From Pagrus major (lineage: Eukaryota; Chordata; Actinopteri; Spariformes; Sparidae), in the NCBI RefSeq assembly GCF_040436345.1, contig NC_133237.1, positions 24,123,749 through 24,187,748 on the forward strand: 64,000 nucleotides of DNA, in the 5' to 3' direction. Both the position numbers and the translations under genes were made by a program. Under the pieces are notes generated by a model that worked only from the letters and a program-made list of their open reading frames with translations, was not told where the DNA came from and made no database searches. Each line of letters opens with the position of its first letter. Positions within the stretch are counted from its first letter, which is position 1. This document shows positions 52,023 to 63,284 of the stretch, one piece after another.

Positions 52023-55000
52023 GTATTTTTATCATAATTTTTATTAATATCATCAAATCAGCATGATTGACACATCATAACTCATTTAAAGCTACTTTCT
52101 TCCGGAAGACGAGTTTATTCCGCCCTCTAGCGGCCACAGTGAGTAACTACAATCCCATGTTTATCAAGCTATAATAATCAACAATCAATAATAATTCAAA
52201 ATAAAAACAATAATAATAATAAACCGATGTAGTTACGAACCGTGACCACAAGAGGGCAGTGAATAAAGACGAACACGACCGTTAACGTAGCTAGTTAGTG
52301 TCTGAAAGCAAGAGATGGAGTTTACGTTGACTTTTTGAGGTGTTTGACAAAGACAGGCTTTCTGTGTACAAAAGAAGACTGTTAAAATATTATTCTATAG
52401 GAAAACATAAAATAATAGTAACAATAAAGCAATTAAATATTACTTTTTTCTCTTCTTTTCCAGATAGGAGTGAAACTTTTTTAAGAATGCACCAGACTTT
52501 TTTGGCTGGTAATGGATCGAGTGTTTTCCACAAACACACCGTCGACTGTTTAGCCACAGAGTCAGTGAAGCGCTGCATTTCAAAATAAAACAATAAAAGC
52601 ATCGTTTTATTTCTACCCACAACTGAAAATGTAACCGGAGGTGAACAAACAAATCACAAAGAAGTTTTTTTTTTTTTTTTTATTGTTTTTACAAAATTGC
52701 TTCAAACATAACTATGAATAATATAATTAATGCTTTTAATATAATAAATGCTAATAAAAAAATAACCAGTATTCTGTACTCTTTAGTCATGCTATTATTA
52801 ATATTTGCTACAAGACCATATTGCATAAAATACAGTTTAAGACCTTAACTTTATAGATTTGGGAAGGAAGAACTTTAGACGACCTTTTCTTTAAATCCTC
52901 TGAGACAAAGACTGTATAGGCCGACTTTATACAATGAAGATAATTTTTTAAAAGTCCTTCAAATTTCACACATTTGACAGAAGCTGCTAAAATGTCCTCA
53001 ATAATTAAAACAAGTAGGCCATGATTGATTAGATATGTTTGCCAGTCTCTTTAATGTGGAAATGCAAATCATCACAGCATAGGAAAGAGCTATTAAAAAT
53101 CCTCCTTCATTATCAAGTTACAACGTCTCTGTTGTTAAAAATCAAAAGTATCTTCAACCCCAACCTGAGGAACCTCAAAACAACATAAACAGGAGCTAAA
53201 ACAAAAGGCTTACATTTGTTTTCCCTTAAAAAGGAAAATGTGAGAAAAAAAACTTTTTTTTAAACAAAAAAAGTTAAACGTTACAGAGATTACACATCTC
53301 TACGATCATGTTAAACCACATGTTTGTGTCAGTTTGTAAAACTTCAAACTCCAGCAGGAGCAGCATGAAGTCACATCAACGCCAAACATACTTAAAAAAT
53401 ACTTAAAATGTGAAAATGAACTAACTGATGTCGTAACTTCTACAGACTACAGTCAAAAGGTGCACAGAGCTGAATATGAGCCCAGTCATTTCCCCCTGAA
53501 CTGTGAAACAGCACATTTCCAGATACTGTACATCGCCGAGCGAATGCTGTCGCGTATGAGCTCTAAGAGACGGCGTTAAAAATAAGACAAAATAATCAAA
53601 CACAAAATATGTAGTAGGCCTTAAAGTTGGCGGCTTAAATTCTTCTTAATCTCTAAAATATTTAGCCCGGTACCAGACTGATGCACCAGGTTTGTATCAT
53701 GTGGGGTAAAAAAGAAAAGAGAGAAGAAATAAACTCACTGGCTTAAGATTAAAGTCAAACAGACCAATATCAGATGAGGAGGAGCTGAAATATCAAATAT
53801 AGTGAAGCTTGTGCAACTCAAAGGGTACAAATGAAGTAAATATCTTAAGATTTCGGTAGTTTGTCAGTCACACGAGACAGGATACACACACATGCTCTCG
53901 ACACATTAATACTACACAGGAACAATTATTTGGCACAAAAAGTCTTCACACATGTATTTTACACAAGTGCACTACCAGAGAAACGAGATGTGGTAAAAGT
54001 AAACATTTTGCAAGAAGTGCCAGGGACTTGTCTTTCCTAAACTTAAAATCTGTGCAACGCTACCTCGAGCTCACTGGAATCACTCTTATATACGGTTTTC
54101 TCTTCTTAATTATAACTGGAGACATCCGTCCATCATCGTGGTTTTTAGGCTTATGCATATTTTTAAATTATGTTGTTGTAGTTGGTATATAGAGAGGCAT
54201 GTGTCCCCCCTGGGGCCTTATTTCAGGAAAAAACGTGTCAATGGCGAGAGACAAATACATTTTTGATCCAGTTTCATTCGTGCCATGAATCACACAGATG
54301 ATAATTATCCATTTAAAAGATTATTTTGCAAGCCAAGAAAGTCGCAGGTCGTTGTAAAGATAGTAAATTTAGTGTCTGTAAAACCGCTCAGTGAACTGCT
54401 GCGTCTCGCTCAACATATATCACCAACACGGCCGTCACCTTGGCACAGAAAAACTATTAACAAAGGTTAAAATAACTACAAGTGTGGCCACAGACAGCTG
54501 CAGTAATGTGAAAGGAGAGTTAGTTTTATGAGCTAGCTTATATGCAAGGTTTTGATGAACGAGACGGCACTTACCCGACTGCTGGGTGTGTAGTCTTACT
54601 TATATTTCAGTCTTATATTTCATTAGCTTTATGACAAACTGCGACTTTCTCCAGTTGGGAAATGATCTTTTAAATTGACAAACATCACATGTGTGAGTCA
54701 TGACACCACAGCCACAGTGTGGTCACCCTGCTGCTGTCTGGCAAAAGATACAGAAGTATCTGCTACAACCTTCTGTTGTAAAATGACGATTACATGAACC
54801 TTTGAAACCTTTAATTTAAAGTATTTGTCTCCCTGCATTAACTCCTGCACGTATTCTTTCTGAAATCAGGTCTCATGGTGGTCCATCGTCTCTCTTTGTC
54901 TACGAGTGCTGAAACATTGACTTGACATTGACAAACAAAGAGTACTTAACGACCGATCAGTCACATCTGATCTGCCTCATAAAGTCAGTACTGGTTCTGA

Positions 55001-55575
55001 TACCAGTGAATCAGATCAGTGCATCCTTATTTAAAACTCAGATGATTTCACGTCTCAGGATTCACATTAAGCCTCCGTTTTATCTAACGGCAACTAAATT
55101 CATGTCCTGTTGAGTTGAGTAGTTATCGCTACATTTAAGCATGTGTCACTGCACCTGAGGTATTATTTCACTTGCTGCGTGCGCCCTTAAAACACTCCTG
55201 AAAACTGCTGCTGCGAGACCAAATCCTCATGAACTATATTACACAACACTCTGGTTTCTGTTTCCACTTGATACCTCTCAGGTTTATCTTCATACACACT
55301 ATATACGGTACCTTCTATTTGCTTTTCCTCCTTGAATCTGACATTGTGGCAGCTTGTTACTTCACACTGTTGTCAACCTCAGCTGAATTCACAAACGAAA
55401 CATAAAGTCAGCTGTTCTGTCAGTTTCCACATAAAACTGACTGATATGAAAGATAAGAAAGCTGGAACCAAACCTGCCCTGAGCCTCAATCGTCCAGGAT
55501 GAAACACAGTGTGTGACACAGTGTAACTGGAAATGTTAACTTGTTAGATTTTTGGGGGGGTAAACTTTTATCGAG

Positions 55576-57991
55576 TCATGGTGGGAGGACCTGTTTGAGT
55601 GCATCTCGCGTGCTTTGGCCCAGTTTTTCAGGAAATTTGACTGAGAAGTCCAAGATCATGTCGCCCCTCTTCTCAGGGCACTTTGACAGAGGGAGCCCTT
55701 CTCCAACGATCCGCTTTTTCATTCCAGGTTTGACAACGTCTCTGGAGGTCACAGTGATGGTCCGGCCGTCCAGCGTCGGGGCGTTGACAGTGCATCCACA
55801 CAACGCCTGGAGAGAGACACAACAAAACAAGGTAATTAGACGGATGAAGCCACCGAGGTTGTCAAAATATGGCGATCATTCCTGACATCGGCGTTCACTT
55901 ACATCTCTGAGTGATATCTTTGCAGGATAAATGATATCCGAGCCCTCTCTTCTGAACACCGGATGGGGTTTATCTTTAACTACAAACACCACATCTGCAG
56001 GAATGTTGGAGGGAGTTTCGTCTCCCTCCTTAGGAAAGGTGATTTTTGTCCCTTCCTTCCAGCCGCGCTTGATGTCGACGGTTAAAATCTTGTCTTCGTT
56101 GCGTATGGTGCAACCGTCCGGATTCAGTCTCTTGCGGGAAATCTTCATCTTTTTGGTGCAGCCGGAGAAGACCTCCTCGAGGCTCACCTTCAGCTCGTGC
56201 ACCACGGGCGGGTCCTTCTTTTTCTGCTGCGCTCTGTGAGGGCCTCCCGAGTGGGTTTTAAAGGGCCGGTGAAACCCGCCCATGCCGCCCATCCTTCCCA
56301 TGCCGAACGCTCCGAAGGGATCGTTGATGTCCATGTCGTCCTCCCCGTTTTGTGGGAAGAAGTGATCGAAAGGGCTGCGGCCTCCGAAGAACTCAGCGAA
56401 CATCGCATGGGGGTCTCCATGGAAGGTGTAGTTGTAGCTTTGACCACTGTGTCCTCCACCTCCACCACCAGTCGAACCCTTTAATCCTAAAGATGAAGAG
56501 GACAAACATCAGAGCACAGACAGGAGTAGAGCTTAAATTAGGGCTGCAACTAACGGTTATATTCTCGATTAATCGATTAGTTGTTTGGTCTAGAAAATGT
56601 CAGAAAATCTGTTCTTTCCAAAGCCCAAGATGACGTCTTCAAATGTCTTGTTTTGTCCGCAACCGAAAGATGTTCAGTGAACTGTCATGGAGGAGGAGAG
56701 AAACCAGCAGATATTCATGTTTAAGTAGCTGGAATCAGAGAATTGTAATTTTTCTTTTTCCCTAAAAAAATATATAAACCAATCACTGATCAAAAAAAAT
56801 GTTAACTTTAATAGCTGACAACTTGTACAATGATTCATTAAATCATGAATGAGCCCGTGAGGCCAACATTATGAGCCAGCTGTAGGTTATCGCACATCGG
56901 TATCTTTGTACATGTCAGATATATTTCAACACATTTTGGTCGACACTGACATTTTATCAATTACTGATATAAACCGATATTTATTTCGACCTGATTGCAG
57001 AAAACATCGAGTCTCTCCTGAAATGGATTTAACATATTATTCTGTGACTGAAGGACGGAGACAGAAAAGTCTTCACAAAGTTTATCATTTCACTGGGAAA
57101 ACTAATAAAACTACTTCCACAGTGTTTTGTGTCACATGCGTATAATTAAAGCGTCGCCTTATCGGCCTGTCATACTGTCAGACATGTTTATTTCAGGCCA
57201 ATGCATATATTCAATTTTAATGCATTTACTGGCTGATACCGAGGACATGACGATATTATCCTGCCTCGTTAGAAATAACTAAAGTATCTGCAAAAAGAGA
57301 GTAAGTGTAATTACTAAAGCTTCAGTCAAGTAAAAATACTGAAATATCCAATTACTAATGATCATGCTGCTTGTTCATGTGCACATTTATTCTGGGATTT
57401 CTGTCCTAAAACTCAGAGCTGTGTCTGTGTCTCTGCAGGAGGATGCAGACAGAAGATTTACAGCCTGAAGGCACAAAAAAGTGCATTTCTTTCAGCAGGT
57501 TGAGCCTGAATTATCACTCCAGTGACAGTCTGACAGGACAGGCAAGACCTGGCTGTTTCTAGTAACTTCTCCAGCTAAACCCCATTGTGCACACCCTTCA
57601 TTGTGTGCCAACTGCTGTAGAAACATGCCAGAAAACAGCAGTGACCCATCAGGAGGATGCATTAATGTATAAACTGGATTCAAACTGGAGCAGAAATGTG
57701 CAAAAATGCTGAACATTAAAGTAACATCACGAGAAGTGGGACACAAACTTGCGTGGAGAGCGGTTCAGTTTCAGTTTTACCTTCTTCTCCGAAGCGGTCA
57801 TAGATGTCCTTCTTCTTGGCGTCACTGAGGACATCATAAGCTTCTGCAATCTCCTTGAATTTATCTTCTGCTCCAGCAGACTTGTTCTTGTCAGGGTGGA
57901 AACGCAGGGCCTGTTTTCTGTACGCCTTTTTTATCTCATCTTCGGAGGCACCTCTGGCTATCCCGAGCACTTTGTAGTAATCTTTACCCAT
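55576..57991 (-). CDS. dnajb1: DNAJB1, heat-inducible Hsp40 co-chaperone
   Basis: Exons on the minus strand: 57991-57781, 56486-55903, 55806-55576; the phases join to encode about 341 residues (human DNAJB1 is 340). The J domain is at residues 1-70 with the HPD motif at 32-34 (57890-57898). A Gly-rich region follows ([15 protein letters not shown]), then [18 protein letters not shown]. The two beta-sandwich substrate domains contain [26 protein letters not shown]-type sequence ([17 protein letters not shown]) and [16 protein letters not shown]. The J domain stimulates Hsp70 ATPase and the C-terminal domains bind clients. There is no CxxCxGxG zinc finger, as expected for type B. A heat-shock element lies about 345 bases upstream of the ATG. 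Which teleost copy (a or b) this is cannot be told from the sequence alone. Confidence 0.95.
56538..56680. repeat. Interspersed repeat, 'ctgcaactaacgatta' family, copy 2 (dnajb1 intron)
   Basis: It begins 'agggctgcaactaacggtta', then 'ctcgattaatcgattagttg' and 'tctagaaaatgtcagaaaat'. Its head matches the copy at 45217. It lies in the first dnajb1 intron, just beyond the second exon. Confidence 0.6.
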
Positions 57992-58333
57992 TACAATAAC
58001 CTGTCAGTCGTTCTTCCTCTTCATAAAAACACTGTCATCGCAGACGGTTTAGGTTTAGTATCCGTACGGTGCCCGAAACACACCCAGCATGTCCGGTTCG
58101 TGGGCCAGGTTACCGGGCTCCGCAGATGTCACTGCTGCTGACGATCGCCGAGCTGAGCTAGCTTTAGCTAACTGTCAAGGTTAGCTTCCCTCACTTGTCA
58201 CGGTCCGTAAACAAATTTCAACTCGTCACTGAAACGAGGGTAAATGATGGCAGTCAAATTAAACCACTCAACGTGAAATAACGTCTTCGCACGGGAGTGT
58301 CCGTGCGCTTTAGCCGAGCTGTGAACCGGCCGA

Positions 58334-58348
58334 GGAAACTTCTGGAAG
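58334..58348. promoter_or_regulatory. dnajb1: Heat-shock element upstream of dnajb1
   Basis: The sequence GGAAACTTCTGGAAG has three perfect alternating units, GAA-nn-TTC-nn-GAA, the binding form for an HSF1 trimer. It lies about 345 bases upstream of the dnajb1 start codon. DNAJB1 is a classic heat-shock target. Confidence 0.75.
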
Positions 58349-58375
58349 AAGCTGCTGCTGCTGCTGCTGCTGCTG
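58349..58375. repeat. (GCT)n / (CAG)n trinucleotide run in the dnajb1 upstream region
   Basis: About eight GCT units (CAG on the dnajb1 sense strand), directly beside the heat-shock element. It may lie in the 5' UTR or promoter. The short poly-Gln open frame on the minus strand is not part of DNAJB1. Confidence 0.9.
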
Positions 58376-58774
58376 ATGTGTGTCATCGCTGCCGAGCCGA
58401 GAGGAGTCACTGTCAACAACTTCCGGTTTCGTTTGAATCGCCGTGAACATAACGAAGTGTCTAAAACTGTTTAAAAATGAGCAGCCAGAAACACACACAC
58501 ACAGTGAGCAGTAACTTATCTGAATGGAGTTGGTCTAGGTTGCCTTTATTGAGTATTAATTAATTGGTAATTGCTTACTGCCTTCTCCTTTTATTTTTAA
58601 TTGGACTACGCATGCGCAGACTGCTTATGTTGCCTTCACGGCCAGGGGCTTCGCTCCATATACTGTGAGGGCAAATCAGCTTAGCTCTATGGATGCAGTG
58701 CAAGGTATGCTGGAATAATCAATATAAACACAGAGGTAGTTCATATGAAAGGGATTTATGTGAATGTCAATGCA

Positions 58775-58778
<4 letters not shown>

Positions 58779-58846
<68 letters not shown>
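58779..58846. repeat. (GT)n microsatellite
   Basis: About 34 GT units, the longest dinucleotide run of its type in the window, between dnajb1 and the TECR gene. Confidence 0.95.
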
Positions 58847-60863
58847 TTGTTGACTGGTTGTACTGGTTGTGAGTGGCTCTGCAGCGCCCACCAGAGGGGA
58901 CAAGATGAAACCTGCCATGTCCAGAGGCTTCTGTGATGACTTACCCAGCCGGTTTTATGACTCAGGAGGTGTTCAAGTCCTGGAGGGTGGGCAGGGTGTC
59001 ATAAGTTATCTTGTCTTTAATCTGAAGTGCACTCCAAAGTTAAATAATGAATAATAAATCAGAAGCATTCTGACACAGTTTCCACAGAAAACCAAACGAC
59101 TGTAGTACGACTGTTGTGATTAGATTGTACAAGTGTTGCTGTAACTATGTCCACCAGCTTTAGCTCACAGAAAGAAAAACAGAGGTTTAGTTAATTGGAT
59201 GAAGTTACTATCAGTCTGAATATAAATCATGATAAATGAGTTTTTATTGTTATTGCATGCCATGTAAATACAAAAAAAAATAAAATAAAGCACATGAGGA
59301 GATTAAAACAATAATCATCACTAGATAACCCATACAAATTGTGATTCTTATAATGTATCTGGAAGAGAGTATAAACTACTGTTCCTCTAACCACGACACT
59401 CTTAGAGAACATGTGAAGTTTGAGCAGATTTGACCATCTACAGTCGAGTTGCAAACCACTTCCTGTTTTGTGGCAAAACATCTGAATTCACTGGGGCACC
59501 ACAGCCACAGCTTTCTTTGAAAACATAACAGTTTTACAACATTTGATCATTAAGGTCTTTTGACCAAGTATGATCCGTATAAATGACAAAAAAAAAAAAA
59601 AAATACACTAAAATTTCAAAATTAATTCAAAATGGCTGACTTCCTGTTGGATCTAGGTCATAACAAATTTTGTACATGTGCTGTTGAAGTTTTTTTGCCA
59701 CATCCCATGACCCATATCACACGTAATTTTTCACCACTTCTGCAAAGATTTGTAACTTTGCAAGCACCTTAATCCCCCAAAAAATGCAATTGAATGTCAA
59801 GAATAAACATAATAATTCCTTGCATTACAATAGGACCTTCGCACCTGTCAGTGCTCAGGCCCTAAATATGATCTTGGAATGCAAACAGTGATACTGCTGC
59901 TTGCTGCTTGCTGCTTGCTGCTGGCTCGCACTGGTTAAAAATAGACCATAGAATATAGATATGCAGTTGGCTATGTACGATGATGAGTTCACCCTGTGCG
60001 ATGAAAGGCATCTTTGATCTTCTCCCAATCAGCATTTTCTTCCCCCTCCTCCCACCACAAACCTCCCCGATGTATTTTTAAGACGACGTTCATTCAGCAC
60101 ACAAACCTTGACCACACGGACCCTGAAATAAACATGCTCGTCTTTGTTCTGGAGGTCAGATTGAGTAAAGAATACCAGCCACACAGGTGGTCTGGGGGAA
60201 GGGGATGTGTTGGCATGTGGAGGTCTTTCATCCCATGGATCAGGCTTTTAATGGAGCCCGTCACTGTGTAACCAGGCGAGGAGCAGAGCAGTAGGGAGAT
60301 GTGTCTTATAGGTCTAATGAGAGCACACTGGCATTTGTCACTGAGGTAGGGCTGTATGTGACTACCCAAGGTTACCAAGCTGGTGCAGAGCAAATCAGGC
60401 AACTTATATTTAGCCTTGCAAATGGCGCGCTGTGGATTATGTCTTGGGGCTCTCCGGTTTCGTCTTCAGTGCGTTTTGTTGCATGAAGGGGGGCTATGGA
60501 TCATGAAGTGGCTGCTATTCAGGTGAGGAGCAGGTTCGCTTCATGTTCTTAGGCCAGCACTCCTTCCACTTCTCCTCACGTTCGTTCCTGCTCGCTTGCC
60601 TCCTCTCTCTCACGAACATACACTTCGTCTGGGGGAGAAAAGTGTTTATGGTCTCACATTTTTCCGTCACTCTTCTTCCGGAGGTGGTGGGCTATTCGGA
60701 GAGTCCAAAAGACACCAAAGACGACAGCCTTGAGTTGCACTGACAGTTGTGTGCAGTGTGAGCAGGGTGGTCGTTTTCCATACCAGCAGAGGACAAACCA
60801 GCGTCACTGGACATATCACAGATTATTTCACCTAGCTACTGAGGGTTGGGATCAGCCAGTATC

Positions 60864-62493
60864 ATGGATGTACTCGCCTTAGAGGCAAAGAGTGTAAATG
60901 GAGCTGACGCTGAGAAGAAGTCTGCACCGAGGCCAAAACCAAAACCTCCCAAAAAGGCCAAAAGGATTGTTTACTTTGAGGTGGAGATCGTGGATTTGAA
61001 GACTAAGGAGAAACTGCTGCTGCTGGACAAGGTGAGTGTGTGAGTGTGTGTGTGTGTGTTGAATGGGATGGTTTCTGATTACTCTCACCTTTTATATTGA
61101 CCATAACGGTTTTCAGAAAACTTTTAATACTGCTTTAACTGGAGCATGACATATCGTGATCACAGATATTTAAGTCCTGTAGAAAACACACAAAGAGTGC
61201 TCGAGAACTTGTAGCATGCCAAAGATTTTATGATCAATTACTACAGTTTATCACCTCCCACTGAATTCCTCTGAGGTTCATGATTTAAACATCTTATATC
61301 TGTTATCTGTATCTGTGATTACTTTGCAGAGGAACCATGTTTGTTATAGCTCAAGAAATACAGGGTCATCACTTTGACCAGATGGGTAATTTTACAGATA
61401 ATCATCTACTTCACAAGGCAGCACCGGTCAAGTTGAGCCATTATCAGTCACGTTTCTACTGAGCAAGCGTTGCAGTTAGGAGGTGAGAATTCCCTCTTCA
61501 TCTGCCAGGAATTTTCTGTTCCAGCAGCAGTACATGCCTGTACTACATTGAGCCAGCAGGCAGGCAGGCAGGCAGGCAGCCAGACACACATGATTAGCAG
61601 CATGTGTAAATGAGCAGAGTCGTGTCCAGAAACGTGAGAGATCGCATTACAGATGAAAAAGGCAAAATGCAAGTCTGACAGATTCCAGGAAGGACAGTTA
61701 CACAGATCACCTCTGATTTTTTACACTTTTAGCACTCACTGTCTTGTACATTGACTTGTAAATGTCTTTCTGCGCACTCATGTTACTGATAATCCCAAAG
61801 CTACTACAAGGAACTTTCATTTCATCATTCATCATTGATTCTGGCGGTCTCTTTGGACAAAAGATGAAAATGGTGAAACAAAGTAAACCACCAGAATATA
61901 GAGCAGCTTCTCTCTGCAGGCCTCAAGACTCCTCAATTCACCCTCAGCACTCCACAATAAAAACATGTTTTGATTATATGACTCAGACCTGGTGACGGGC
62001 ATTAAGAATAACTATATTCACTAAAGAAATATCCTTCTCGCTGGTGGTCTCATATGCTTATGTAGTTCATATAGAGGCTGTTTCATAACCAGTTAAAAGT
62101 TCCTTGTAGTCGCTCAAGGATGGTTTATCATTTACATTTCTATTGCAGGTGGAGCCAACTGCCACTGTTTTGGATATTAAAGCTTTGTTTCAAAAATCAT
62201 GTGAGTAAGTTTAAAAAATTCTGACAAAATTGTAACTGACTATTTGTTTATATCTTAAACCTGCAGTGCAGAACTTTTGTCTCCCCCTTCTGGCATTGAG
62301 AGTAATTACACAAACACTGTCAACATACTTAAAACTTTAAAGGCTTTGCCATACTCCAATTCGCTGCCCCAGTGTTGTAACAAGTACTCAAATGAAAACT
62401 TGAACAAGTAAAAGTACTTTAGCATCAAAAGTACACGTATAAGTATATTAAACATATATTTTTACATGTATATATGTATGCACATGTATTATA

Positions 62494-62557
<64 letters not shown>

Positions 62558-63284
62558 ACAGTTCATATATATATATATATATGTGTGTGTATGTATGTAT
62601 GTATGTATGTATGTATATATATATAACGGGTCGACCAGATGTCTTCCTGGCCAATATCCAAATCCATTGATCCATTGAATCCAGTTGCAGATAAAAGACA
62701 TTAATGCACTACTTTGGCTCTAATGCAGCATTCAATCCTCAAAGTGACTTGTAACCAAACTCATCAGTTAAATAAAATAAATATGGTGGCGTGAAAAGTA
62801 CAATATCTGCCTCCAGAAGGTAGTGAAGTCCATTCATTTAGAAATGAATGTGAAATACAGAGAGATTTATGAGGTGGCAATCCTTCATCAGCATTCAAGC
62901 CGGGGGCTTGAATGTTACGGACGTTCATTCATATGTAAAAGTCCCGCACTGCAGGTTTAATGTTTGATAAATGATCTCTTGCTCATACAAGAGTAAAGTT
63001 CCTCTCCATTTTGACAGATCCAAAGTGGTATCCAGCCAGACAGTCCCTTCGTTTGGATCCAAGTGCGTCTGCTTTGTACAATAAATTCTGCATTTATTCA
63101 GCTCAGTTGACTGATGAGGTGATATGATGTTGTCTGGTCTTATCTTTGACTGATGGTTGTGGGACTGTTATGTTTCGCAGAGGCCAAGTGTCTAAAGGAT
63201 GAGGAAATTCTGCAGACACTTCCTGTGGGAACCACAGCCAGCTTTTACTTCTCTGACCTCGGACCTCAGCTCACATGGGGAACC
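60864..63284 (+). CDS. tecr: TECR-family trans-2-enoyl-CoA reductase, N-terminal part (3' partial)
   Basis: Exons 60864-61031, 62149-62200, 63018-63062 and 63181-63284 join in phase to give about 123 residues; the gene runs on past the right edge. TECR catalyses the last step of very-long-chain fatty-acid elongation at the ER (trans-2-enoyl-CoA to acyl-CoA, with NADPH). What is visible is the cytosolic ubiquitin-like domain: [72 protein letters not shown]. The membrane and catalytic part is outside the window. ATG 60864 has a good context (A at -3, G at +4). Unlike canonical TECR, which starts almost directly at the EVEI strand, about 35 residues rich in Lys and Pro precede it ([17 protein letters not shown]). 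It could therefore be a TECR-like paralogue (tecrl2 type); the position beside dnajb1 and gipc1 fits TECR. Confidence 0.8.
62255..62960. mobile_element. TIR element (about 706 bp) in a TECR intron
   Basis: The left tip TTAAACCTGCAGTGCAGAAC and the reverse complement of the right tip TTAAACCTGCAGTGCGGGAC match at 22 of 24 positions over the full TIR. It contains a long (TA)n run (62501-62552) and GTAT repeats. No transposase is visible. Both tips end in TTAA. Confidence 0.7.
62501..62552. repeat. (TA)n and (GTAT)n microsatellites
   Basis: A long TA run, followed by a second TA run near 62566-62581 and GTAT units at 62586-62613, all within a TIR element. Confidence 0.95.

Larger units (their letters stand above)
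51060..52259. repeat. Duplicated segment of about 1.06-kb spacing with CTCF-like motif pairs
   Basis: 51055-51260 and 52110-52330 are related: 'gccctctagcgg', 'acagtgagtaa', 'tcaagcta', 'gatgtagttacg' and 'gtgaccac(g/a)agagggcagt' recur in the same order and spacing. In each copy a minus-strand CTCF-like core (51060-51073; 52120-52133) lies about 120 bp left of a plus-strand one (51191-51204; 52246-52259). Each of the four matches the remembered consensus CCASYAGRKGGCRS at 13 of 14 positions. Confidence 0.6.
50461..55575. other. gipc1-dnajb1 intergenic region, with dnajb1 3' UTR at the right
   Basis: No live gene is recognised. Contents: the gipc1 promoter side (to about 50640), a duplicated segment with CTCF-like motifs (51030-52440), a decayed copy of gipc1 exon 2 (51349-51613), a T18-type homopolymer near 52663, and long AT-rich sequence that may include the dnajb1 3' UTR near the right end. 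Open frames of 60-80 codons here lack support. Confidence 0.6.
57992..60863. other. dnajb1-TECR intergenic region (head-to-head genes)
   Basis: The left part (57992-58450) is the CpG-rich dnajb1 promoter/5' UTR with a heat-shock element and a GCT/CAG run. An NRF1-like 'tacgcatgcgca' lies at about 58606-58617 and a long (GT)n at 58779-58846. The rest has no recognisable gene; an A16-type run lies near 59588. The TECR 5' UTR or promoter should lie toward 60863. Confidence 0.6.

Noticed and set aside
58310-58498. Poly-Gln open frame on the minus strand
   Set aside because: It is a CAG run in the dnajb1 upstream region; the DNAJB1 start is fixed by the J domain at 57991.
58779-58846. Regularly spaced repeats that might suggest CRISPR-like arrays
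   Set aside because: All short-period arrays in the window are dinucleotide or trinucleotide microsatellites without unique spacers, and the genome is eukaryotic.
60846-60863. Start of TECR at 60846
   Set aside because: The codon there is TTG; the first ATG in frame is 60864 with a good initiation context.
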